Shown here in pieces: positions 22,563-33,400 of a DNA stretch of 64,000 nucleotides (position 1 is the first letter of the stretch; each line of letters opens with the position of its first letter). The stretch lies in contig JAIWND010000001.1 in assembly GCA_025330725.1 (NCBI GenBank), positions 372,001 through 436,000 of the forward strand. The letters are read 5' to 3'. The DNA is from Chlamydoabsidia padenii. Taxonomy: Eukaryota; Mucoromycota; Mucoromycetes; Mucorales; Cunninghamellaceae. The notes below the pieces were generated by a model. It was not told the DNA's origin and did no database searches. It saw nothing but the letters and a program-made list of their open reading frames with translations. Position numbers and translations under genes: made by a program.

Positions 22563-25500
22563 ATGGCTGATACTTTAAAAGACATTCCTGAATTCTTTGA
22601 ATCAGAACTTGGGGAATCTATTATTGCCAGAACGGATGCTTTAGGTAAGTTTGGACTTGACTACACTATACAATACTGGTATAGTATGGTTTACTTCAAT
22701 CAAGTAGATACATTGACACATACTAAACAACTCATCATCTACTTGTTCTTTTTTTTTTTTTTTTAATTTTTATGACACGAACATAGGCACATTCCGTGAA
22801 TTAGGACCCCCCGATCTTTGTCATATCATCAAAACCAATGCCAAGCCTGGTGTCCGGGAGGTAAATATCCTTTTGATGCTATCATCTGTAAACCATCAAC
22901 GATCCCGATTTAAAACTAACTCTTGTCTTGTTATAGATTGGAAGCTATCATTATGTGTCTGGTGTTGATGCTTCATCGTCCGCTACCTTGGCCGCTTATT
23001 TAAACTCACTCACCTACTCGATGGTAAGAAAACAAAACTATGTCACTAAAATACTATGTATTAATTTGATGTTTAGGACGAACATCAATCGTGGTTTACT
23101 AAATCCAATGCTTGGCGAATTCGATCTGGAATCTACTGGTATGTAAATTATCTTACTGTGGCACAAATAGTGAATCTAACAATGTACTTTATATTTATAT
23201 AATAGTTGCTTCAATGCTTTCTCTCGTGTAGATGTCCGTGTGGAGGTGAAGATCCCTGGTGGTGTGGAAAGTTACTATGTCGATGTGCGTGGTGAACGGT
23301 AAGTCGAAATCATCATGGCTTTTTTTTTGAATCACACTAATTAACCTTTTTATAATGTCTAGTCATGAAGCTACGGCAAATATTTGGCAAGAAACCTATC
23401 TATCAGCAATCCTTCGCGCTATTCTCTATTCTGATGATAGCTATTATCGTCTTGCCGGTTACCGAAAGGTAGATCCAATCATCAATCTTACATCTGAACA
23501 AAAGTTTTTGGAGGCAGTGGAAAGCTTATTCTTCAAAGGTAAATTATAATCAGATTGATTAATGAACTAAACCATTGCATAATGTTTTATATATTAGGTT
23601 GGCAATTGGGTAGCAAACCTGAAATCCAAACAGCAACGGTGGTCCACAATCATTTGATATCTGGTGTGATGAAGTACTTTAGCGACAGCTTCCGATATGG
23701 TCCTGCTATCACACTATTTGAAAAACTGCAAAAGAAGGATCCTGAAGTCGGTGCTCTCTTGGCTGAAGCTTATATTGGTCAAAATGAAGAAATTAAGGCG
23801 GTGCAGAATCTTTATGAAAACCTCAAGCTGGTGCCCATGAGCTACTCCTTGTTACATGTGCAGGTGGACTTTTTACGTAGTAAGGTATGATATTATTCTA
23901 TCAAGTCGAACCTGTTTAGAAACTAAATTATTGATTCGATATTGGAATAGGGCGAATACCAAATGGCTTTGAAACTGGCCAAGTTTGCTGTCGACACCAC
24001 TCCTTCTGAATTCCTGACCTGGGCGAAATTGACTGATGGTAAAGCATATAAACACAAAGTAGATAACACGATAATTAACTGATTAATCTACTTCTTTTAT
24101 AGTTTACATTGATTTGGGTGATTATGAAAGCGTAAGTATTGAATGAAAAGGAAGGATGGAGGAACAATTATAAACAAAGTGATTTATTATTATTATTATT
24201 ATTATCATTATCATCTAGGCTTTACTGACACTGAACTCCTGTCCCATGTTTACCTACAGTGAAAGGGATATGCATCGTATGCCTGCACCTGCAAAGACTC
24301 ATTTGCCTATCAAACCTGAAATAGCCAATTCTGGTGTGATGGAAGATGATGCTGTGGGTCGTGAAACTGAAGTAAGTAGGGACACTATACTAAGGTAGGG
24401 ACAAATAACTAACATTATTGATTATATTATAGGCTGATCCCAACCTGGTCCGTCTTCCCGCCCCTGCGCTCCATGGTACATTCGCCAAAGCCTATGCTCT
24501 ATTGACTCGATTGGCTACTCGCATTGGATGGGATGACCTACTTAAATGTCGATCTCACGTATTTGTTATGGAAGAAGAATATCGTATGCAAAAGGCCAAG
24601 GAAGAAGAACGAAAGACGAGCTTCTCACACGCAGGACATAAATCTACAACCGACAATGACAACAAGGAATCAACTAGAGCGGACTCGACAGACGACAAGG
24701 AAAAGGATGATACAAAGGAGGACGAATTGACGGAAAAGCTGGACGAAGTCAACCTGGACGAAGACAATCTTCCCTCTAAAAATGATGATGCCAAATCAAC
24801 TACGACAACCCTTGCTGAAATTCCCAAGATGGACGAACCCTCGTTGGAACGACCACGACAAGCAGCTGAAGATCCAAAGGTAAGAGGAAGAAGAAGAAAG
24901 AAAAAAGATGATGATTGGGATGGAATCATACTAACGACTATACCCTTTCATTACACTAGTCTGAAGATAAAGATGCTCGGGCAAAAGAAGATGTCAACTT
25001 TTCTTTTGGTAACAAACGACTCTGTGAAAGATGGTTGGATAACTTGTTTATGGTGCTTTATGAAGATTTACGGATCTACACCTTCTGGCGTACTGAAGCT
25101 GCTCACTACCGCGCTCAACAAATGCCTTACCGCAAGACAGGCACCGAATGGGAACTTTTGGGTGATCTTGCTCTCCGATTATGGCACGAGGTAAAATGGA
25201 TGCAAAAATTAAGCAACGAAATCTCACACTTTTTGTTTTTAATAGGCTGAAGCAAAGGAAGCATTCGAACAATGTTTGGATTACAAATTCTCTGCCAAAG
25301 CCTGGATCAAGCTATTAGAAATCTATGCCAAGGATGGAAATGTGGAACGGGCGTTATTGGCAGCTGTCAAATTGACTGTTTATCATGAAAGATGGTATCA
25401 TGAAATTGTGGTAAGTTGGATTTAACATGTCATACTTGACTAGCTACTAACTAGTCTCTCTCTCTCTTTGTAGTATCCTACCGAAATCGCCTGTAATTTG

Positions 25501-25641
25501 AACAAGTTGATTCGAACCCAGGGATTATCCAAAATGCAAAATGTCTTGACCTCCATGAACTTGCCACAAGTCGTACAAAAACTGATGCGGCGCTACTTTG
25601 ATTATGGTGAACTCTTCAAGGTGGAAGGATACGAATTCTAA
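22563..25641 (+). CDS. Exomer ChAPs-family protein (Chs5-Arf1-binding, BUD7/BCH1-like)
   Basis: Fourteen exons (22563-22644, 22787-22860, 22937-23023, 23077-23138, 23206-23298, 23363-23538, 23598-23884, 23951-24038, 24103-24131, 24219-24371, 24433-24879, 24960-25190, 25246-25410, 25474-25641) give 713 residues. The conserved N-terminal block FRELGPPDLCHIIKTNAKPGVREIGSYHYVSGVDASS is diagnostic for ChAPs. TPR-like helical repeats follow (VGALLAEAYIGQNEEIKAVQNLYENLK, DFLRSKGEYQMALKLAKFAVD). In yeast, ChAPs bind Chs5 and Arf1 to form exomer, which carries chitin synthase III and other cargo from the trans-Golgi to the cell surface. An Asp/Glu/Lys/Thr-rich insert of about 100 residues fills exon 11. 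The C-terminus (MRRYFDYGELFKVEGYEF) matches the family's conserved end. Exon 9 is only 29 nt. Confidence 0.92.
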
Positions 25642-26034
25642 AAACACTGTTAGTTATACATATAGTGCCCTTTACTTTATTTTAGTCTAGTTATAGTTTT
25701 TTGATATCTCTTACTCTTTTTACTTAGTACTAGTTTTATGATCACCCTCCTCTCTCTCTCTCCTTCTTCTTTTTTTTTTTTTTTTTAACTTACAAAAATC
25801 ACCATTCAACTATTATTATATGCAGTGTACTTTTATCAAATAAAAAACAGACTTTGCGTGCTACATAGACAATCATCTACTCTGATAATATCTGGATCCC
25901 TTTTTTTAAAAAACCCCTATCCGGTCATACATACAAATACCATCCATTTTATTAACATCACCATAATTTATAATAAATAAAGACTAAAAGTAAAAAACTA
26001 AACAACTATAAGGTAGTAGTCAAGGGTCCATTGA
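25642..26034. other. Convergent 3' flanks of ChAPs and RRM genes
   Basis: About 390 AT-rich bases with CT repeats and T runs near 25746-25786 and AATAAA-like motifs. No gene seen. Confidence 0.55.
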
Positions 26035-26849
26035 TTATTCTTCATCTTGTTTCACTTGATCAGCAGCAGCATCCACATCCACAGGCACCATAGCGACCTT
26101 GACAGTGACTTCACGTTCCGCCACCATCAAAGGTTTAAAGTTATCAATGATCTTTTGTTGTTCAGTTTCATTAGCGACATCCACAAACCCATATCCTTTC
26201 GACCGGCCACTATACAAAAAAAAAAAAAGAAACGGGATGAGTTTCGGATTTTCTTTTCCGACAATATAAAACCCCTTTACTTTCTTAACCTAGCTACAGT
26301 GGCAGATTCGATACTAAAGTCAGCAAAGAGAGCGGCCATTTCTTCATCAGTGGTGACAAAAGGTAGATTGGCGACAAAGAGCCGAGTAGTGGATGCTGTG
26401 GTGGGACGACGGGCCGGTAAGGAACGGCGCTTGGTTTTTTCCGTTTTGGGACTTGCCATTTGTATGGTGATTTCACGGTCGTCAAGCATAGTCTTGTCGA
26501 GTTTTTCCACTGCTTGTTGGGCTTCTTTTTCCGTTTCAAAAGTTACAAATCCATAACCTGCTGATCGATGTTTTCCTCGTTTGATAACTGTGGCATCGAT
26601 TCTAGTAATGAGAGAGCGTGAATAGTCCATTGCGTGCATTCGTCAGGTGTGTCGCTCCCCCCTACTTACACTTTACCAACAGATTCAAAATATTGTTTGA
26701 GTCCATTATCGTCAGTTGAGAAGGATAGATTTCCGATAAATACCTATGGAAAGTATATATAGAAGATCCCATTAGTAAAGTATCCTCTTTTATGCAATTC
26801 ATATCTTTTTTACCTTGTTGTCTTCTTTTTCACCAGTAGGAGTAGCCAT
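26035..26849 (-). CDS. Two-RRM RNA-binding protein
   Basis: Four exons on the minus strand (26849-26814, 26743-26670, 26601-26281, 26209-26035) give 201 residues. RRM1 has RNP2 VFIGNLSF and RNP1 SAGYGFVTF. RRM2 has RNP2 LFVANLPF and RNP1 SKGYGFVDV. The linker is basic (TEKTKRRSLPARRP) and the C-terminus is short and acidic. Introns interrupt each RRM near the same place, before the beta-2/beta-3 region. The protein is nearly all RRM, resembling fungal small RRM proteins such as fission yeast Rnp24, but the RNA target is unknown. It is divergent from the RGS gene, with 318 bp between starts holding two recurrent promoter elements. Confidence 0.88.
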
Positions 26850-27167
26850 GTTTCTTTTTTATTAATAGCACAAAGGATGTATATGTATATGAATAAAATA
26901 TAAAATCAATAGTAACAGTTAGAGTCAAACCAATTGTAAACAAGAGAAAGAGAGAAGAATAAAGAAAAAAGAAGGTAGACCCATCAATAGGACATATTTA
27001 AACCCCGTCGATTCACATTCAAGGAGGCAACATGGTCGCACACGCTTTTATTTTTTTATTTTTCAATCCCCGTGTCCCTTTCTCTTCTTTATATTAAAAA
27101 AAAAAAACCCTCTCTTCCTTCTTCTTCTTCTTTTTCTTCTTCTTCTTCTTCTTCATCACCTTTGATC
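26850..27167. other. Divergent promoter of RRM and RGS genes
   Basis: Holds TTTAAACCCCG (about 26997-27007) and TTTCAATCCCCG (27061-27072), then a (CTT)n leader before the RGS ATG. An alternative in-frame ATG at 27072 would add a 32-residue Ser-rich extension and is considered less likely. Confidence 0.6.
27061..27072. promoter_or_regulatory. Recurrent element, TTTCAATCCCCG
   Basis: 96-107 bp upstream of the RGS gene ATG at 27168, in the divergent promoter shared with the RRM gene. Confidence 0.45.
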
Positions 27168-28548
27168 ATGCTGTCACCCTCCAGCGATAACAACTACCAG
27201 GAACAACATGCACCCAGTCGACAATGGAGTATACGCCAAGCGAACAGTCGACTTTACTCACATGGATTAGAATCAGCTCTTGAAAGTGATCTCACCTTGC
27301 AACAAATGGAAGAAAAAGACAACTCTCCTGTTATTCCTTTGGATCATCTAGACAGCAACAAGAACCTACATCGTCAATCCAACAATCCATACAAGTCATT
27401 TGCCGGTCTCGATCAACAGCAGCGCCAATCATCAGGACTCCAACAAGATCCTTTTGCTATAGCACCCATGGAAGCCTGGCAAGAAATGAAAGACTATAAT
27501 CTCCAAGTTCATGGTATTCCTACTCTTGATCAACTCTTACGACTCCCTACCAGCAATCCCATCACACAGTCTCAATTCTCGACCTTTTTAAAACGACGAG
27601 GTGCTCAACAGAATCTCAACTTTTTATTGGAATTGGAAACTCATCAACGACTATGGCAAGCCTACCTCAATAGCGTAGAACGACAACAACGACCGGAAAT
27701 ACAATCTAACCGAGCTAGTAAACACTTGTTGGCACAGGAAACATTTGCCAATAATCTATGGAGTCCTACCACAGGGTACTTTGAAACATCCGACACACTC
27801 GACTTGTTACACTCTAGCCACACCCACCTTGCCTCCTCCAACACGAATCAACCGTATGCGTCCAGGACATTGCAAGGAGATAAATCGTTATCAAAACACG
27901 ATGTGGTACAAAATGCGGTGCGGATCTATCGAACGTTTTGTAGCCGGTACGATGCTGCCCAACTGATTCATTTACCTGATGACCATCGGGCTGCTTTGGA
28001 AAGTTTGGTGGAAACTCATCAACGACCTGAACCTGTCATCTTTGATGGCGCTCGATCTCATGTGTTTGATGTCCTCAATATGTTTTATTATCCTCAGTTT
28101 GTCGATGCTGCTCTTTACACCAACTTGACAACACTCTCTTCTCGTCTCTTCTTGGTAGCCGGCCTCGTGCTGCTCGTGTTTGGAATGGCTCTGGAATTCG
28201 CTCTGATCTTTTTAAATAATGGGACCACAGCGACTCGGTGGTGGGCTTTTATACCCTTCTTACTAAGTTGGTCGGGTTTATTGTCTGGGATCACTCATTT
28301 TAATGGTTGGTATGCCTGGTTGCAAAAAAGGTAAAAAGCAGAAAATAGAACAATGAAAAGAAAAAGAAAAAACTAATCAACATGTGGGTTATGATAGTGA
28401 AATAGCCTTCTTGGTGTCGATTCCTATTCAAGATAAAACTGTAATCAAGATTCATCGAAAACGGGCATTTGTATTCTGTGTGGCTAATGTCCTGATTGCT
28501 TTTGTTAATACCATTGTATTTGTGTTTATCCCTGCTCATCGTTTATAG
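27168..28548 (+). CDS. RGS-domain protein with C-terminal membrane spans (Rax1-like)
   Basis: Two exons, 27168-28330 and 28398-28548, give 437 residues. After a Gln/Ser-rich N-terminus, residues about 115-315 form an RGS-like fold (TLDQLLRLP, FSTFLKRRGAQQNLNFLLELE, NAVRIYRTFCSRYDAAQLIHLP, VFDVLNMFYYPQFVDA). Three hydrophobic spans end the protein: FLVAGLVLLVFGMALEFALI, a WWAFIPFLLSWSGLLSGI segment, and VANVLIAFVNTIVFVFI. RGS plus C-terminal spans is the layout of budding-yeast Rax1, which helps mark bud sites at the cortex. The role in a filamentous fungus is not known. The start at 27168 was chosen over 27072 because the extra residues come from a (CTT)n leader. The RGS core has a poorly conserved insert. 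Confidence 0.8.
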
Positions 28549-28725
28549 GTGGTTATTATTATTATTTACACTAGATCCCCCTAGTGATAGCTTTATTATT
28601 ATGATCTCTTTGGGTATCTCTATCACTCACTGATCTTTTACCCTACTCCTTCTTTTATTTGTATCCCCCTCTCCATCTCCCCATCTTCTCTCCTTATTGT
28701 TTTATAGGCACTGGCTGCTATCCTT

Positions 28726-28765
<40 letters not shown>

Positions 28766-29820
28766 CACTAATGAATCGGGAATTCTCCTCACTTCATTTC
28801 ACCTTTATTGTCCTCTGTCCTCACTTTACTTTTATATAGTTACACCTTTTTTTTATTTTTTTTTTTTTTTTTATCTTTGATACATTTAATCAGCACAATA
28901 AAGAAATTTGATTCTCATTTTACTTGTACACCTCCTTACCAGTATTTATTGTCCCAAAAACCATGTCGGCGATTCAATTATACTTGTCTTTGACTCGTCG
29001 TTGACAAAAGTTTTTACCAAAACCAAAATCTAATAAAGATAATAACCCCAAAGTCTGTAATTATCACTTTTTGCCTCTTACTGTGCAATAGGAATGTTTG
29101 AAGATTATCACAATCGTCTATCCATCCATCTGATGCTACAAACATTAAACGAAGAGCGGGGATTGAATCAATGTTGTTTGACAATGCAAGAATCGGAATT
29201 CAACCCCCGCGCCGTACTTTTTTTGTATTTCTACTGGCAAATGACATACTTATCAAAGGGGATCTAATTGGCGAGTCCATCTTTGTTAAAAGGAAACTAT
29301 TGGGTTAGTAGGGAATTTTCTAAACAAAAAGTTATCGATGAAGATAACAGGGGTTGTCATCGGCTATTTATGAAGATGGAGTTCGTTTTGTACTTGACGT
29401 GTCGCTTTTTTCTGAATATGTTAAATGGAAGAAAAAAACAACCTATCGTTGAAAAGAAGAATGATCAAGTATGTTGATCCCATTTCTTACCATGCTCATT
29501 TCCCTGTTCTTCTTCTTTTTGAGGACTACTATTTTGTTGCTTTTAAATGCAACTGAGTATCTTTTTCCCGGTTTGTTTTTTCGATGTTTTTCCCATTTAG
29601 GATCGTCCTTTATTTCCCTCCTTTTGTTGCGTCTGTATCATTCCTCTTTTTCTTTTTATTCTTCAAAAAAGCGATCATCGTCATTCTTTTCCACTTTGTT
29701 GTTGTTGTTGTTGTTCAATAACTATCGATTTTATAGAAGGAGATCAAAAAACATAACAATAGATATATAGTGATATATTAGGGTTGACTGATCACATCAC
29801 TTTTGCATAATTTCCTTCTA
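28549..29820. other. 1.3-kb gap upstream of glucan synthase
   Basis: Contains a (CT)n tract at about 28730-28762, poly-T near 28849-28872, and pyrimidine-rich DNA. A 57-codon frame at 29093-29266 (starts MFEDYHNRLSIH) is open but has no supporting intron or family. Most of this is probably the promoter and leader of the FKS gene. Confidence 0.5.
28730..28762. repeat. (CT)n microsatellite
   Basis: About 16 CT units between the RGS and FKS genes. Confidence 0.85.
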
Positions 29821-30452
29821 ATGTCGTCAAACTCCGACCGACCTTCGAACCTCGACACGCCAGAATCCTTCCTGACCGTACAAGAGGAGGAAGAATCTGG
29901 AACAACAAGCATACATACCAAGGGCTCACTTTTCCCTGGAACTGAGGGAGGTGATTCTCATCCCATAGACACCCATCAAACTTTGCACGACAAAACAGAG
30001 AAAATACATTTGCATGATGCCAATTTTCCAGAAATACAGGCATACTACTCAGAGTAAGATATACAAAAAGTAAATTCATCTGAATAACTTGACTTGACAA
30101 CTCTTTCTCTCTCTATATATATCATATGAATGATTTGACTTGACAACTCTTTCTTTCATATCATCAGTACAAAAGATGCAACATACCCTTCCCTTCATCA
30201 AAATATTCAAAACCCGCTTCCACCGCCGGGTCCTGACGGTAAATAAATATTTCCCACCTTTATGCAATTTTCTCACCTCTCTTTCTTCTTCATTCTAATA
30301 TTCTACAGATTTACTCAAACGTCAATCGTATGGTCAATTCGACTCGAAATCATTATCTACTGGTAGTAATTTACAACCACCCTTGACGCAACCACGGGGT
30401 TTTGATGGTAAATACATTCTTCCCATGGTTTTACTCGTTTTACTCACCCTTT

Positions 30453-30488
<36 letters not shown>

Positions 30489-33400
30489 TTTTTCCCCTCT
30501 ACAGCTTTAATTGAACACCAATCTTATGGTCAACTCAACTCATCAACATCTACTGGTGGTTTACAACTTCCTTTGGTACAACCACATTATTATCCTCAAG
30601 ACGATGGCTGCGATGTGGATGTTTTAGCTGCTTTGGTGGATGGCGGGGACGATCGATACAAACGCTACGGAACATCGGCCGATTCCATGCTAGCTGCCAT
30701 TCAAAGCCAAAAGTATCGCAACAAGATAACTGAAAGCAATGCCTCCATTGACGAATTCCGGTCTTCTCATGATCCTGGTCTGCGCAACAATGATCTCAAA
30801 AGCTTTGGTGTGAACAAGTATCCTTCCTGGACTGGTGGTGGCGTGGACCCTCCGATTTCTTGTGAAGATATCAAATCGATTATGGTCACGTTGGGTAATA
30901 AATTTGGATTCCAAAAAGACAGCATCAATAACATGTTCGATCATCTCATGGTCATGCTGGATTCACGCTCATCAAGACTACGACCTCAAGTGGCTTTGGA
31001 TTCTCTGCATGCGGATTATATTGGCGGCGAAGGTGCGAACTATCGAAAATGGTACTTTGCGGCACAGATGGACTGTATGGACCGTGACCCAGAGACACTC
31101 AAGCTGGAAAAAGAAGAATACAACAATGATGAAATTGCTTGGCTACGATCGGCGGAAACGACTTGGCTCCATACGATGCGTGGACTCGGTAACGAAGAAA
31201 AGATCAGAGACTTGGCTTTGTATTTATTACTCTGGGGCGAAGCGGCGGCGGTACGATATACACCTGAAGCTCTGTGCTTCATCTACAAGACGGCGCGCGA
31301 TTACGACAAGTTTACGGACGACACAACGGTGGTGGAGGAAGGTGCTTATCTGGACAACATTGTCACACCCTTTTATCGCTTCTTCCGTGATCAGACTTAT
31401 GAACATGTGGATGGCCGTTATGTGAAAAGGGAAAGGGACCACGATCAGACGATTGGCTATGACGATGTGAATCAATTCTTTTGGCACCCCAAATGCTTTG
31501 AACGGATTCATGTGGACGACAAGAAAACGACACTGGCAAGTCTGGAACCTCATGCGCGGTATCATGCTCTCTATCAAGTCAACTGGAAAAAGATCTTTAG
31601 GAAAACTTACAAGGAAAAGCGGTCTTGGATGCATGCCTCTATCAATTTTACTCGGGTCTGGATTATTCATATTGTGTCCTTTTGGTATTACATTAGCGCA
31701 AACGCTCCAACCATGTACTTGGATCCTGATCCTCTTATTGCTTATGAAGAATCTGCTGTCCAATGGTCTATTGTGGCTCTTGGTGGTGTAGTGGCAGTTA
31801 TGATCATGATGATTGGGTCTTTTGCTGAATTGACGTATCTGCCCATGTCGTGGATTAGCACTAAAACTATTACAAGACGTATTGCCTGTCTCTTCTTGCT
31901 ATTACTCATCAATGCTGGTCCTTCTGTCTATTGTGTCTTTATTGATCGTACAAGCTTTGCTTCAAGATTGGTGGCGATGATACAATTACTCATCAGTGTT
32001 GCGACAACTTTATTCTTGGTCTTCACCCCGTCGGCTTATCTCTTTACTCGACGTGATATGCATTATCGGGACACACTTGCTTATCGGCAATTCACCGCCA
32101 ACTTTCCCCCATTGAAACCCATCGATCGCATCATGTCGATCTGTCTTTGGATCTGTGTATTTAGTTGCAAATTGCTGGAATCCTACTTTTTCTTGGCTCT
32201 CTCCTTCAAGGATCCTCTCAAGGTGATGTCTCGAATGCAAATCGAGAACTGTAATGATGCTGTCTTGGGGGTGATGCTATGCGACTATATGCCATCCATT
32301 ACCATTGTCCTCATGTTTTTGATGGATCTGATTCTCTACTTTTTGGATACATATCTATGGTATATCATTTGGAACACTGTCTTCTCCGTGGCAAGATCAT
32401 TTTATCTCGGTATCTCCATCTGGTCTCCTTGGCGAAACATCTTTTCTCGTCTTCCAAAGCGGATCTTTGTCAAGCTACTTGCCACCACGGATATCCAAAT
32501 CAAATACAAACCGAAGGTGCTTTGCTCTCAAATCTGGAATGCCATTGTAATTACCATGTATCGTGAACATTTGATCACTGCTGATCATGTCCAACGAATG
32601 CTATATCAACAGGTAAAAACTAATGGAAAAAAAAAAGTAGTCAGGTCATTTATTAATTGCATTTATGGTTGATTATTATAGGAAGTCAATTCTACTGATG
32701 GACGGAAAATATTGAAACCTCCTACCTTCTTTGTCTCTCAAGAAGATACTGCTTTCAAAACTGAATACTTTCCCAAGCATAGCGAAGCAGAACGTCGGAT
32801 TCACTTTTTTGCACAAAGTTTGACCACTCCAATGCCACCACCAAGACCAGTGGAATGTATGCCATCCTTCACTGTGCTCGTGGTAAGTTTTAATAGATAC
32901 ATGCATATCATTAATTTGACCTTTATACTAACTTGTAACTCTCTTTATAATCATAGCCTCATTATGGTGAAAAGATTTTGTTGACACTCCGGGAAATCAT
33001 TCGGGAAGACGACATCAACAGCCGTGTGACTCTATTGGAATATCTCAAACAACTGCATCCAGCCGAATGGGAGAACTTTGTCAAGGACACCAAGATCATG
33101 GCGGACGAAGAAATGAACGAGGACAGCAATCGAAGCGAATCTACATTCTCGACGGCACCGGAAAAAGATACCACCAAAGCCAAGATTGATGATCTCCCCT
33201 TTTATTGCATTGGATTCAAGTCTTCGAAACCGGAATACACTCTACGGACAAGAATCTGGGCTTCTCTTCGGGCACAAACTCTCTACCGTACTGTCAGTGG
33301 CTTTATGAACTATCGCAAGGCTATTCGACTCTTATTCAGAGTGGAAAATCCGGACAGCCTGCACAGCTATCAAGATGATCATGAACAACTGGAAAAGGAT

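Noticed and set aside
24555..24929. 124-codon Ser-rich minus-strand frame
   Set aside because: Antisense shadow of the acidic/Thr-rich insert in the ChAPs gene.
27072..27167. Upstream in-frame ATG giving a longer RGS protein
   Set aside because: The extension is encoded by a (CTT)n/A-rich leader (Lys and Ser runs) right after the promoter element, so the ATG at 27168 is more likely.
28730..28762. CRISPR-like or mobile-element repeat
   Set aside because: It is a simple (CT)n microsatellite. No spaced direct repeats, terminal inverted repeats, transposase or reverse transcriptase sequence was found anywhere in the window.
29093..29266. 57-codon frame starting MFEDYHNRLSIH upstream of FKS
   Set aside because: Preceded by an AG that could be an acceptor, but no upstream exon, domain or composition supports coding.
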